From contig REAB01000078.1 in NCBI GenBank assembly GCA_004293645.1, forward strand, positions 1 through 50,385: a stretch of 50,385 nt of DNA, given 5' to 3'. Source of the stretch: Cytophagia bacterium (GTDB lineage Bacteria > Bacteroidota > Bacteroidia > Cytophagales > Spirosomataceae). The position numbers and the translations under genes are program-made. Below, piece after piece: positions 25,689-34,647 of this stretch (positions within the stretch are counted from its first letter, which is position 1; each line of letters begins with the position of its first letter). A model generated the notes under the pieces. The model was given only the letters and a program-made list of their open reading frames with translations, ran no database searches and was not told the DNA's origin.

Positions 25689-26831
25689 ATGTCTTTCAAA
25701 CACTTGGGCTTGTCTGAGCCACTCCTCAAAGCCATTTTGGCGCAAGAATATACCGCGCCCTTTCCCATTCAAGAACAGGCCATTCCAGCCATCTTGGCGG
25801 GCAAGGATATTCAAGGAATAGCCCAAACGGGTTCTGGCAAAACGGCCAGTTTTGTGCTGCCTATTTTAGAGTTGTTTCAACGAAAATCAAACTCGCGTAC
25901 TTTACATTTGAAAGTATTGGTGTTGGTACCTACCCGCGAATTGGCCATTCAAGTGAGTGATGTCATCAGCACTTTTGCCGAAAAACTGCCCACGCAGGTC
26001 AAAAATATGGCCGTTTTTGGGGGCGTTCCGCTCAACCAGCAAATGGTGAAACTCCGCAATACCGAGATTTTGGTAGCTACGCCAGGCCGTTTGCTCGACC
26101 TCATTTCGACGCAATCGGTTAATTTGGGCCGCATCGAAATCTTGGTTTTGGACGAAGCCGATAAGATGCTCGATCTGGGTTTTGAGGAAGAAATGAACAA
26201 TATTTTGCGACTTATGCCCGCCAAAAGGCAAAATATCCTGTTTTCGGCAACCTTAGATACCAAGCTCGATGTAATCAAAAATACGTTGCTTTGTGAACCT
26301 GTCAAAATAGAAATTGAGGAAGAAACGCATAACATTGAGTTGATAAAGCAATCGGCTTATTTGGTGAGTCCAGAGCGCAAAGGACCTTTGTTGCGGTATT
26401 TAATCAAGGCACGCGGTATGCAGCAAATTTTGGTGTTTGTGTCGTCGGTCAGAACGGCCGATAACTTGGTGGTAAAACTAAAGAAGAACGGCATCAACGC
26501 GGCGGCTATTCACAGCAAAAAAACGCAAAATGCGCGTACGGAGGCGTTGCGAAATTTTAAAACCAACAAAACAACTGTGCTGGTAGCCACCGACTTAGCG
26601 TCGCGGGGCATTGATATTCAGTTTTTGCCTTTTGTGATTAATTACGAACTGCCGCGCTCGCCCAAAGACTACATTCACCGCATTGGGCGTACAGGCCGGG
26701 CGGTGTCGTCGGGCGAGGCTATTTCGCTCATTTGCCCCGACGACCAGCACCATTTTGGCATTATCCAAAAGAAAATGGGCAAAAAAGTAGAAAGTATTGA
26801 CACCACCGACTTTGATTTGGGCAAATATTGA
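25689..26831 (+). CDS. DEAD-box RNA helicase (RhlE-like)
   Basis: 380 aa, close to the minimal helicase core. Motifs in order: Q motif with FPIQEQAIPAI, motif I AQTGSGKT, Ia PTRELAIQV, Ib TPGRLLDL, II LDEADKMLD, III FSATLD, then IV-VI with VATDLASRGID and HRIGRTGRA. There is almost no C-terminal basic tail, so RNA specificity is probably low or depends on partners. It unwinds short RNA duplexes with ATP, for example in ribosome assembly or RNA decay (family knowledge). A second DEAD-box gene is at 45877. Confidence 0.93.
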   Translation: MSFKHLGLSEPLLKAILAQEYTAPFPIQEQAIPAILAGKDIQGIAQTGSGKTASFVLPILELFQRKSNSRTLHLKVLVLVPTRELAIQVSDVISTFAEKLPTQVKNMAVFGGVPLNQQMVKLRNTEILVATPGRLLDLISTQSVNLGRIEILVLDEADKMLDLGFEEEMNNILRLMPAKRQNILFSATLDTKLDVIKNTLLCEPVKIEIEEETHNIELIKQSAYLVSPERKGPLLRYLIKARGMQQILVFVSSVRTADNLVVKLKKNGINAAAIHSKKTQNARTEALRNFKTNKTTVLVATDLASRGIDIQFLPFVINYELPRSPKDYIHRIGRTGRAVSSGEAISLICPDDQHHFGIIQKKMGKKVESIDTTDFDLGKY

Positions 26832-26857
26832 GGCTGTTATTTTAACCGTTTTTTGAG

Positions 26858-26926
26858 ATGTTCACCATTGATGCCCACCTTGATTTGGCCACCAACGCCA
26901 TCAATTTAAGTATCCATTGTAAATAG
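26858..26926 (+). pseudogene. 5' stub of an M19 membrane-dipeptidase gene
   Basis: The frame reads MFTIDAHLDLATNAINLSIH-CK and stops. DAHLDLA near the N-terminus with its DxH metal ligands is the start of Bacteroidota M19 dipeptidases, which continue for several hundred residues. Homology ends at about base 26915, where AT-rich sequence with an AGTCCAC-type repeat begins. The remainder of the gene is not seen in the window. It starts 27 bp after the helicase stop, consistent with a former operon partner. Confidence 0.6.
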
Positions 26927-27045
26927 TTACCAGTCCACAGAGATGTAAAATGTTAATAAACAGCATTTTATGGAAATAAATAATATTAACTAAATGCGTT
27001 TACCCACTCAGCGTGACTTAATTTTAACATTATCTACTACTTGCA

Positions 27046-27990
27046 ATGGCATTAAGTTCATCATCTCTATTTCACTTCACAAAGGGTGGTATAGAAACAT
27101 TGAAAGCTATTTTATCTGATGGCTTTAGAATAAATTATAGTCTTGAAATTCACCCCAAAGAATACGTCGATAGTACAATGTATTCTAAAAATGTATTAAA
27201 TCCGCACTTGACGACAAATTATGAGCCAGATGGTAGTAAGTCCCCTCAAGAGTATGTCAATATTAAGATACCGATGACATGCTTTTGTGATATACCACTA
27301 TCAAGTGCTAAAAGTCACTCTGAAAAATATGGCGCATACGCAATAGGATTGACTAAAGAATGGGCAGTAAAAAATGGAATAAACCCAGTTTTTTATGTTG
27401 CGCGTAACAGTATGGTTGCGAAAGAATTTTGGCAAAAAATGAACCTTACAACCACTCGTAAGGCCAGTGAAGTTTATAATATCCCTCTTCAAAGTGGTGA
27501 GAAAATGGAGTTAAAACTATTTGGTTATAATTCTGATACTGAGGAAATTATTGATGATCATGGATTTATTTATCCCGTCTATTCTCTTTATCTCAAACCA
27601 GTCGGAGAACAAGTCAATAATCCTCAAACTTCTACCTACGCAAATTATCAAGATGAAAAGGAATGGAGGTATATTCCTGACAGGCCATATATTCTTAGAC
27701 ACATTAAAACCGACCGCCGTTTATGGGATCGTATGTACTATCAAGAGTTTTTGCGCAACTACCAAATGAGTTCAAAAGAACGAGAACCTAAATATTCTAA
27801 TTTAGCATTTGATCTTGACGATATTACTTTCATAATTGTTAAGCAGGATATAGAAATACCGATAGTCTTAGACTTACTCTTGGAAAAATATAAAACTAAT
27901 TCTGACAATTTAATTGACCCAAAATTAGCAATGGCTATATCAAAAATTATTTCGTTTGAACGAATTGAAAAGGATATATTTAATGTCTAA
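27046..27990 (+). CDS. AbiGi-like abortive-infection protein
   Basis: 314 aa. The N-terminal half resembles the AbiGi family (putative abortive phage-resistance antitoxin): LFHFTKGGIETLKAILSDGF, then IPMTCFCDIPLSSAKSHSEK and YGAYAIGLTKEWAVKNGINP. The known system is a two-gene pair, but no AbiGii toxin gene follows; convergent glpK lies 108 bp away. The gene is visibly more AT-rich than its neighbours and uses A/T-ending codons, which points to horizontal acquisition. It may be an orphan antitoxin or a stand-alone defence protein. Mechanism unknown. Confidence 0.72.
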   Translation: MALSSSSLFHFTKGGIETLKAILSDGFRINYSLEIHPKEYVDSTMYSKNVLNPHLTTNYEPDGSKSPQEYVNIKIPMTCFCDIPLSSAKSHSEKYGAYAIGLTKEWAVKNGINPVFYVARNSMVAKEFWQKMNLTTTRKASEVYNIPLQSGEKMELKLFGYNSDTEEIIDDHGFIYPVYSLYLKPVGEQVNNPQTSTYANYQDEKEWRYIPDRPYILRHIKTDRRLWDRMYYQEFLRNYQMSSKEREPKYSNLAFDLDDITFIIVKQDIEIPIVLDLLLEKYKTNSDNLIDPKLAMAISKIISFERIEKDIFNV

Positions 27991-28043
27991 ACTTTCCTGT
28001 TGATGCTCTGAATGCCGTAAAAGTGGCCTCTTTTTCTACTCAA

Positions 28044-28083
28044 AAAATAGTAGCAACGCCACGGATGGCGTCGCTACTATTTT
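28044..28083. terminator. Bidirectional hairpin terminator (GTAGCAACGCCA repeat family)
   Basis: Two 18-nt arms, 28044-28061 and 28066-28083, pair with a single mismatch around a 4-nt loop (CGGA). A-runs and T-runs on the outside suit termination of both the AbiGi-like gene (+) and glpK (-). The core GTAGCAACGCCA/TGGCGTTGCTAC also occurs near 35127-35152, so it is also a dispersed repeat. Confidence 0.8.
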
Positions 28084-28098
28084 AACCATTGACCGTTT

Positions 28099-29598
28099 TT
28101 ACTCTTCCCACGCAAAAGAACGCTCCACGGCTTTTTTCCAATTTTTGTAATAGCCGTCGCGTTGGTTTGAGGGCATATTGGGCTGCCAAGTTTGGGCAAT
28201 ACCCCAGTTTTGGCGTAAATCGTCCAAATTTGACCAATATCCAACTGCCAAGCCCGCAGCATAAGCAGCCCCCAAGGCGGTGGTTTCGGCCACGGCGGGG
28301 CATACCACTGGCACATCAAGCATATCAGCTTGAAACTGCATCAACAATTGGTTGGACACCATACCGCCATCTACCCGCAACGACTGCAAGGCCACGCCCG
28401 CATCTTTTTCCATGGCTCGCACCACGTCCAAAGTTTGGTAGGCGGTGGCTTCCAAAACGGCCCGCGCTATGTGGCCTTTATTGACGTAGCGCGTCAAACC
28501 TGCTATAATGCCACGGGCATCGGCTTTCCAGTAGGGCGCGTACAAGCCCGAAAACGCAGGCACAATGTAAGCCCCGCCATTGTCGGCTACGCCGTTGGCG
28601 AGGGTTTCTACTTCCGCGCTGTTTTGAATGATACCGAGGTTGTCGCGTAGCCACTGTACCAACGCACCCGCAATGGCCACGCTGCCTTCAAAAGCATAGT
28701 GAACGGGTTGATTACCAAACTGATAAGCCACCGTGCTGAGCAAGCCATGGGTTGAGGCACGGAGTTCAGTACCCGTGTTCATCAACAAAAAGCAGCCCGT
28801 GCCGTAGGTGTTTTTGGCTTGGCCAGGTTCGTAGCAAGTTTGCCCCACCAAAGCCGCCTGCTGGTCGCCGAGGTCGCCCGCAATGGGTACGCCTGGCAGT
28901 ACCTCCGACGCAATGTGCCCATAGACTTCGCTACTGCTCCGAATAGCGGGCAAAAGCGACCGTGGAATGTCAAAAGCGGTCAGCAAATCGGTGTCCCAGT
29001 CGAGGGTTTTGAGGTTCATGAGCTGCGTGCGGCTGGCGTTGGTTACGTCCGTTACGTGTACGCCGCCTTTGATGCCGCCCGTTAAGTGCCAAATCAAAAA
29101 GGTGTCCATGTTGCCAAAAATGGCTTCGCCTTTCTCGGCATCTTCGTGCAAGCCTGCTACGTTTTCGAGCAACCACTTGATTTTGAGCGAACTAAAATAA
29201 GTAGCCAACGGTAGCCCCGTTTGCGCCCTGAATCTGTCTTGGCCGCCTGTTTCGGCCATTTTGGCCACCAAGTCGCCCGTGCGGGTATCTTGCCAAACCA
29301 ATGCGTTGTAGTATGGTTTGCCTGTGTGGCGGTTCCAAATAACGCTGGTTTCGCGTTGATTGGTAATACCCACCGCCGCAATGTCGGTTACCAAAGCCGA
29401 GGCTTTGATGCGGGCTTGGGCAATGACTTCGAGCGTGTTTTGCCAAATTTCGTCGGGGTTGTGTTCTACCCAGCCTGGTTGCGGATAAATCTGCTCGTGT
29501 TCTTTCTGGCCCACCGAAACAATTTGCCCCTGGCGGTTGAATAAGATGCAACGGGTGCTGGTGGTGCCCTGGTCAATGGCGGCAATGTACTTAGACAT
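28099..29598 (-). CDS. glpK: Glycerol kinase
   Basis: 499 aa, the normal length. It starts with the FGGY-kinase phosphate-binding motif [15 protein letters not shown]. Further conserved blocks are [51 protein letters not shown] and the C-terminal [19 protein letters not shown]. It converts glycerol to glycerol 3-phosphate with ATP in the cytoplasm. No glycerol facilitator or glycerol-3-phosphate dehydrogenase is adjacent. It is divergent from speA, with a 161-bp gap. Confidence 0.97.
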   Translation of the reverse strand: MSKYIAAIDQGTTSTRCILFNRQGQIVSVGQKEHEQIYPQPGWVEHNPDEIWQNTLEVIAQARIKASALVTDIAAVGITNQRETSVIWNRHTGKPYYNALVWQDTRTGDLVAKMAETGGQDRFRAQTGLPLATYFSSLKIKWLLENVAGLHEDAEKGEAIFGNMDTFLIWHLTGGIKGGVHVTDVTNASRTQLMNLKTLDWDTDLLTAFDIPRSLLPAIRSSSEVYGHIASEVLPGVPIAGDLGDQQAALVGQTCYEPGQAKNTYGTGCFLLMNTGTELRASTHGLLSTVAYQFGNQPVHYAFEGSVAIAGALVQWLRDNLGIIQNSAEVETLANGVADNGGAYIVPAFSGLYAPYWKADARGIIAGLTRYVNKGHIARAVLEATAYQTLDVVRAMEKDAGVALQSLRVDGGMVSNQLLMQFQADMLDVPVVCPAVAETTALGAAYAAGLAVGYWSNLDDLRQNWGIAQTWQPNMPSNQRDGYYKNWKKAVERSFAWEE

Positions 29599-29759
29599 GA
29601 AAATCGGAGTTAAGGGTTTTTTGAGGTTGCCAATTTAGGCCAAGAAAAATTACCTTGCAAACGGCGTAAAATTTAATGGAATGATTAAACGATTTTCTTG
29701 CACCGCGCGTTATTTTAGCGCATCTTCGCAAGTTTTTTAGAAAATCTGTATTGTAAAAA

Positions 29760-31232
29760 ATGAAAAGTACTTACACAAACCTCATTGAGCAGACCTTTGA
29801 GTTTCCTACGTTGGAGTTTAACGTTGAAAATACCGAGTTGTCGTTTAATAATGTGCCATTGATGGAGATTATTCGGCAATATGGTACACCGCTGAAAATC
29901 ACGTACTTACCTAAGATTGGCGAGCATATTGGCAACGCTAAGATTTTTTTTAAGAACGCTTTCAAACGTTTTAATTACAAAGGGAATTACACCTACTGCT
30001 ACTGCACCAAGTCGTCGCATTTTAGGTTTGTGTTGGAAGAAGCCCTTAGTCACAACGTGCATATCGAAACTTCATCGGCCTACGATATTCCGATTTTGCG
30101 CCAAATGCACGCCGAAGGTAAACTTTTAAAAAGCAATTATATTCTGTGCAACGGTTACAAACTACCACTTTATCAGCAGTATATCACTGAGCTTTTGAAC
30201 GAAGGCTTCAACGTGGTGCCTGTTTTAGATAATTTGGGCGAAATAGAGTATTACGAAAAGCACGTTACGAAGGCCGAAACCGTCAGTTTTGGCATCAGAA
30301 TTGCGACCGACGAAGAACCCAATTTTGCGTTTTATACGTCGCGTCTGGGCGTTCGATACAGCGATATCAACGATTTATACCGCGATAAAATTGAGTCGAA
30401 TCCTCGATTTAAACTCAAAATGCTCCACTTTTTTATCAATACGGGCATCAAAGATACCGCCTATTATTGGAGCGAATTGACGCGGTTTATGTTTAAATAC
30501 TGCGAAATGCAAAAAATATGCCCCGATTTGGATTCGATTGACATCGGCGGCGGTTTGCCCATTCAAACTTCGTTGCAGTTTAATTACGATTATCAGCAAA
30601 TGATTGATGAAATCGTGGAAAACATTCAATGGATTTGTGGTAAAAACAACGTGCCAGTGCCGCATATTTTTACCGAATTTGGGAGCTACACCGTGGGCGA
30701 AAGCGGGGCTGTTATTTACAAAGTAATAGACCAAAAACTGCAAAACGACAAAGAATTGTGGTACATGATAGACGGTTCGTTTATTACGCAACTGCCAGAT
30801 TCGTGGGGAATGAACCAAAAATACATCATGTTGTCGGTCAATAATTGGGACAATCCGTACCAAAAAGTGAACCTCGGCGGCCTCACCTGCGACTCGCAAG
30901 ATTTTTATAATACCGAAGCCCACAGCGCCGATTTATACTTGCCCATTTTTGACCAAAACACCGAAGACCAGTACGTGGGGTTGTTTCATACGGGGGCGTA
31001 TCAAGAATCGTTGGGCGGATATGGGGGCATTCAGCATTGCCTTATTCCCGCGCCCAAGCACGTTATTGTAGATAGAGATGCCCAAGGAAACCTCACCACG
31101 CGGCTTTTTGCGCCCCAGCAAGAAAGCGACAGCATGTTGAAAATATTGGGCTACCAAGACAATACAGTGGCCGAGGAGGTTGCCACACCGCTCGTTACGC
31201 AAGAGGAAATGGAAGAAATGGCGCACAGTTAG
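29760..31232 (+). CDS. speA: Biosynthetic-type arginine decarboxylase (short Bacteroidota form)
   Basis: 490 aa, shorter than the ~650-aa proteobacterial SpeA, as usual in Bacteroidota. A fold-III PLP enzyme: the PLP lysine lies in YCYCTKSSHF (K84), ETSSAYDI follows, and the glycine loop SIDIGGGLPIQTS (~260-272) binds phosphate. A TEFGSYTVGESG block and CDSQDFYN near the C-terminus give the substrate-side Cys-Asp. It makes agmatine from arginine, the first step of polyamine synthesis. A small lipoprotein gene follows in the same direction. Confidence 0.93.
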   Translation: MKSTYTNLIEQTFEFPTLEFNVENTELSFNNVPLMEIIRQYGTPLKITYLPKIGEHIGNAKIFFKNAFKRFNYKGNYTYCYCTKSSHFRFVLEEALSHNVHIETSSAYDIPILRQMHAEGKLLKSNYILCNGYKLPLYQQYITELLNEGFNVVPVLDNLGEIEYYEKHVTKAETVSFGIRIATDEEPNFAFYTSRLGVRYSDINDLYRDKIESNPRFKLKMLHFFINTGIKDTAYYWSELTRFMFKYCEMQKICPDLDSIDIGGGLPIQTSLQFNYDYQQMIDEIVENIQWICGKNNVPVPHIFTEFGSYTVGESGAVIYKVIDQKLQNDKELWYMIDGSFITQLPDSWGMNQKYIMLSVNNWDNPYQKVNLGGLTCDSQDFYNTEAHSADLYLPIFDQNTEDQYVGLFHTGAYQESLGGYGGIQHCLIPAPKHVIVDRDAQGNLTTRLFAPQQESDSMLKILGYQDNTVAEEVATPLVTQEEMEEMAHS

Positions 31233-31377
31233 GCAAAAAAGACACGATTGTTGCAGTAAGTAGTCAGCGATCAATGGTCATTGGTACACCAAGATTTTAA
31301 CAACCAAACATTGGCCGAACTACAAAATGACGATTATGCATGGACAGGTACTTATTCAAATCAAAACAAGTGAAAAA

Positions 31378-31500
31378 ATGAAAAAATTACAAAAATTAAG
31401 CATCGTTTTGGCCGTTGCCACTCTTACCGTAACCGTGGGGTGCGCCCGTAAAAGCTGCCCCGCTTACGACAGCTCGGTGCAGTCGGCTACTGTGAAGTAG
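31378..31500 (+). CDS. Very small lipoprotein (40 aa)
   Basis: Begins MKKLQKLSIVLAVATLTVTV and ends in a short tail after a lipobox VTVGC (Cys22): ARKSCPAYDSSVQSATVK. The signal peptide has a charged n-region and a hydrophobic core, so export and lipidation are likely. Small Bacteroidota lipoproteins with a KxCPAY motif near the end of the anchor are common; their function is not known. A hairpin with a T-run follows 38 bp after the stop. Probably expressed with speA or alone. Confidence 0.75.
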   Translation: MKKLQKLSIVLAVATLTVTVGCARKSCPAYDSSVQSATVK

Positions 31501-31538
31501 CAGGCATTTGTGAAGAATGTACGCCCGCACCGCTTGTC

Positions 31539-31565
31539 AAACCGACACGCGGCGCGGTTTTTTTT
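31539..31565 (+). terminator. Intrinsic terminator after the small lipoprotein
   Basis: AAACCG (31539-31544) pairs with CGGTTT (31555-31560), and the T-run extends to 31565. The stem is short. It lies only 2 bp from the stop of the convergent phosphatase gene. Confidence 0.55.
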
Positions 31566-31567
31566 GT

Positions 31568-32086
31568 TCAAATTGATGCCATCACTCGCGTTGTTACTTC
31601 GCTAAAATTGGTGGCGTGGTAGTCGCCAATGGCCTCTTGGGCCGAGGCCGTAATTTGAATCGTTTTTACGCCTATCCGTTGGCCTGCTTCCACGTCGCGG
31701 TGGCGGTCGCCTATCATCCACGACTGGCTGGGGTCAATGTTGTATTTGGCAATGGCTTTTTCGAGCATCAAAGACCCTGGCTTGCGCAGCAACGAGCGAG
31801 ACGTGTAGTCGGGATGATGCGGACAAAAGTACAGGTCGTCGAGCAAATGCCCGCACTGCTCTTGGAAGTAAGCGTGGCACTTCCAAACGTCGGCTCGTTC
31901 GTACAATCCTTTGGCAATACCTGCTTGGTTGGTAACTACAATGAGCAAAAAGCCTGCCGCTTTGAGTTTTTGTAGGCCTTCTATTACGCCCGTGGGTATG
32001 GCAACGTCTTCTATTTTATACACGTAGTCCGAGCAGTCTTCGTTGAGCACGCCGTCTCGGTCTAAAAATATACACTTGTTTTTCAT
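31568..32086 (-). CDS. HAD-family phosphatase (HisB-N / GmhB-like)
   Basis: 172 aa from the Met at 32086; a longer start adds 17 unlikely residues. The HAD motifs are CIFLDRDGVLNE (D9, D11), IVVTNQAGIAKGLY (~49-62), LRKP (Lys102) and MIGDRHRDVEAG (~124-135). This is the family of D-glycero-D-manno-heptose-1,7-bisphosphate 7-phosphatase and histidinol-phosphatase. The zinc loop is incomplete: CPHHPD (C88, H90) is present, but the expected CxC before RKP is missing (SRSLLRKP). It could be a GmhB lacking its zinc, or a different sugar-bisphosphate phosphatase. Confidence 0.8.
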   Translation of the reverse strand: MKNKCIFLDRDGVLNEDCSDYVYKIEDVAIPTGVIEGLQKLKAAGFLLIVVTNQAGIAKGLYERADVWKCHAYFQEQCGHLLDDLYFCPHHPDYTSRSLLRKPGSLMLEKAIAKYNIDPSQSWMIGDRHRDVEAGQRIGVKTIQITASAQEAIGDYHATNFSEVTTRVMASI

Positions 32087-32358
32087 AAATACCCTGGTTG
32101 CGTTTTTTAGAATATACGTAAAAAAATAAAAGCTCAAAAATACTACTTTTTAATGTTTTTTTAGAAATAAAACAAGTTTTATTTTGGCTAAGTGCGTGTA
32201 TTTCAGCTATAATTAAATTTCTTTATTTTGCGTAATAGTTCTTATTTATTTGGCATTTTAAAAGAAATTTAATATTTATTACAATAAATATGGCACAAAC
32301 TACGTACATTTGCCGTATAATATTTGTTTATCAATGCCATAAAAATTCTGCTATTCTC

Positions 32359-32823
32359 ATGAAACTTGACCTGATAGACCGTAAGGTTCTCGAAATTCTG
32401 CAAAGCAACGCCAAAATCACCAACGCCCAATTATCCAAAGAAATAGGTTTATCTCCTGCTCCGACTTTGGAGCGGGTCAAAAAATTGGAGCAGCACAATA
32501 TTATCAAGAGTTATCACGCCCATTTAGACCGCGAAAGCGTTGGTTTGGGCGTAACTACCTTCATTCAAGTTACGCTGACGGGCCACAAGAAAGACGTAAC
32601 GGATATGTTTGTGAGAAAAATAAACGAAGTTGCAGAAATCATTGAGTGCCACCACATTACGGGGTCGGGCGATTTTTTGCTCAAAGCAATTTCTAAGGAC
32701 ATTGCCTCTTATCAAAAGCTACTTTTGGAGCGCATCAACGAAATTGAGGAAGTGGCCAGTACCCAAACCATGGTCATTCTCTCTACTTTTAAAGAGAGTA
32801 AAGTGATGCCCATTCCGTTCTAA
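32359..32823 (+). CDS. Lrp/AsnC-family transcriptional regulator
   Basis: 154 aa. I start at the ATG at 32359; a longer frame would add 23 residues of non-family sequence across a likely promoter (TACATTTG at 32305-32312). The N-terminal HTH reads LDLIDRKVLEILQSNAKITNAQLSKEIGLSPAPTLERVKKLE. The RAM ligand-binding domain follows (VTTFIQVTL, IIECHHITGSGDFLLKAISKD). It probably binds DNA as a dimer or octamer in response to an amino acid. Ligand and targets are unknown. Confidence 0.92.
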   Translation: MKLDLIDRKVLEILQSNAKITNAQLSKEIGLSPAPTLERVKKLEQHNIIKSYHAHLDRESVGLGVTTFIQVTLTGHKKDVTDMFVRKINEVAEIIECHHITGSGDFLLKAISKDIASYQKLLLERINEIEEVASTQTMVILSTFKESKVMPIPF

Positions 32824-32832
32824 AAGTACCTT

Positions 32833-34224
32833 TTATTTTTGTTGGTTTAGCCAACTTACCGTCATTTCCACGATTTCGGGGTTAAAATAGCGGGCGGTAT
32901 ATTCTTTGCCAAAGCTATCCAATTGTTGTATTCTCAGGGCATTGCTCGCAGAAGCAATTTTTACAAAATGCTGGTCGCTGTTTTTTAATATTTTACACGT
33001 TCCTTTTCCTGCGCGCCTTTCGTTTACTACCGTTGCAATGCTCTGCGCCGCTTCGAGGTCGCGGGGGTCTAATTCGCCGTGAATTGCCAACGTTGGAACG
33101 GCGGCCAAACCCCAAGCCTGGGCTAAATTTTGCTGGTTTAATTCAGAAAAATAAGCGGGCAAACGCCCAAAAAACAAGCCTCTTTGGTATCGGAGGGGGT
33201 TTTCTTTGGCAGTCAAAATAGCTTCAAATTCAGGATTTTGTATCAATTCAGCTCCGTTTTTACCCGCTACCAGCCACTCGTAGAGCAGCGGCGTGAGCAT
33301 GCGCGTGTTGGCATCTACCGACTGATACGGCTCTTTTGTTGATTTATTTTGTGTTCTAAAATGATCAATCAAGTGTTCAAACCAAGGCTTAATGGTAGCC
33401 CCGTAGGCCATAATGCCGCGCGTTTTGTGCTTGGTAGCCAGCAGCGGCGCTATGGTGCCGCCCATGCCGTGGCCAAACAAAAATACGCGGCTGCTGTCAA
33501 TAAAGTTGTATTTTTTGAGTGCCAATAAGCCTTTTTCAAACACGGCCAATTCTTCTAACAGTGTAAGCCGCGTACAACTTCTGGTGTTGATACTCTCACC
33601 CACGCCCGATTTCTCGATTCTGTACACCACAAAACCCGCTTTTACCCAGCCGTCAATGAGCTGTTTGGTAGGATGGAGCGAGTCGAGCGCAAAGTCAATG
33701 GAGTTGCAATTATAATCTTGCAAGTAAAAAATGGCCGCTGCCTTGTTGGCCCCGCGTGGACGATGCACAATGCTGCGCAGGTAGCCGCGCTGGTAGGCTA
33801 CCTCGTCGTATAGTACTTGGCCTTCTGCCGACGACTCGCGTGGCGCAGGCAGCACCTTGCCCACCACGCGGCTTTTGCGGCGGTTGCGCACCAGCGTAAC
33901 CGCAATGGGGTCGTTCTCATAAAGTTGTTCGGTGGCTTTTAAAAAATCGTATTCGTACAACGTATCGCTTTCGTTGATGCCCACCAGCACGTCGTTGGGT
34001 TGCAAGCCCAATTGGGCAGCGGTAGAGTTGGGGGCAATTTGCTGAATCACGATGCCGTGCGTGTCAAGTACGCGCAAGCTGCGCATGAGCGAGTCGGAGG
34101 CCGCAACGTAAGCAATACCGAGCGAACCTTTGCGGCGCAAATGCTGGCCTGAAACCGACAAGCTGAATAGCAACGAAATGGTAATAAACAGACGAATATT
34201 GGTAAGCACCTTCATAAATTTCAA
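32833..34224 (-). CDS. Secreted PDZ plus alpha/beta-hydrolase-fold protein lacking the nucleophile
   Basis: 463 aa. A signal peptide (~1-26, ending SVSG-Q) is followed by a PDZ domain (~33-115: GIVIQQIAPNSTAAQLGLQPNDVLVGIN). An alpha/beta-hydrolase domain (~150-460) follows. The nucleophile elbow reads FGHGMGG, with Gly253 where GHSxGG is expected. The Asp (HGELDPRD) and His (NSDQHF) positions look intact. It is therefore probably a pseudo-hydrolase or uses another chemistry. Likely periplasmic. Possibly co-transcribed with the upstream lipoprotein gene (22 bp). Confidence 0.8.
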   Translation of the reverse strand: MKFMKVLTNIRLFITISLLFSLSVSGQHLRRKGSLGIAYVAASDSLMRSLRVLDTHGIVIQQIAPNSTAAQLGLQPNDVLVGINESDTLYEYDFLKATEQLYENDPIAVTLVRNRRKSRVVGKVLPAPRESSAEGQVLYDEVAYQRGYLRSIVHRPRGANKAAAIFYLQDYNCNSIDFALDSLHPTKQLIDGWVKAGFVVYRIEKSGVGESINTRSCTRLTLLEELAVFEKGLLALKKYNFIDSSRVFLFGHGMGGTIAPLLATKHKTRGIMAYGATIKPWFEHLIDHFRTQNKSTKEPYQSVDANTRMLTPLLYEWLVAGKNGAELIQNPEFEAILTAKENPLRYQRGLFFGRLPAYFSELNQQNLAQAWGLAAVPTLAIHGELDPRDLEAAQSIATVVNERRAGKGTCKILKNSDQHFVKIASASNALRIQQLDSFGKEYTARYFNPEIVEMTVSWLNQQK

Positions 34225-34246
34225 ATCGTAAATTTCAAACCAAACG

Positions 34247-34618
34247 TTAGAGCGGGTCGGTTTGGTAAATAATTTCTGCTAATAAACCGACGGCATTGAA
34301 ACGTAACAGCACTTTTCGTGCCGAAGATTTTTTGGTAATGTCTTGACAATGGGGGCCATTTTCTAAAAAATAGACGTAATATTTCTGGTCGCGGGCGGCC
34401 AATTGCTGAATATCTGGCCGGCCCAAGGTTTTGGTAGCTTTGTCAATGTGCATTCCGAGTAGTTGCGGTTCTATATTTTTGAAGGCGGGTTCGAGTGCGC
34501 CGCGTTCGTTTTTGCAACTCCCTCGGTCATTTCGCCACTTTATTAAATCAAGCTTGCCGAGCTGGTCGGGAGCAGCGCAAGAAATTAAAAATAGCAAAAA
34601 AATAACGGTGTATTTCAT
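34247..34618 (-). CDS. Small lipoprotein, unknown function
   Basis: 123 aa from the ATG at 34618. The longer frame overlaps the DoxX gene and is not convincing. MKYTVIFLLFLISC is a lipoprotein signal with Cys14. The mature part holds a segment, LLGMHIDKATKTLGRPD, reminiscent of the small BamE/SmpA-like outer-membrane proteins, then YYVYFLENGPHCQD and LLRFNAVGLLAEIIYQ. The resemblance is weak. It lies between DoxX (29 bp) and the PDZ-hydrolase gene (22 bp) on the same strand, so an operon is likely. Confidence 0.7.
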   Translation of the reverse strand: MKYTVIFLLFLISCAAPDQLGKLDLIKWRNDRGSCKNERGALEPAFKNIEPQLLGMHIDKATKTLGRPDIQQLAARDQKYYVYFLENGPHCQDITKKSSARKVLLRFNAVGLLAEIIYQTDPL

Positions 34619-34647
34619 GAAAATAGTGGTAAAATATTGATTTTGAT

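Noticed and set aside
31290..31374. Frame reading QDFNNQTLAELQNDDYAW before the small lipoprotein
   Set aside because: It has a coding look but no start codon and no recognised family; it may be a fragment of a lost gene, but the evidence is too thin.
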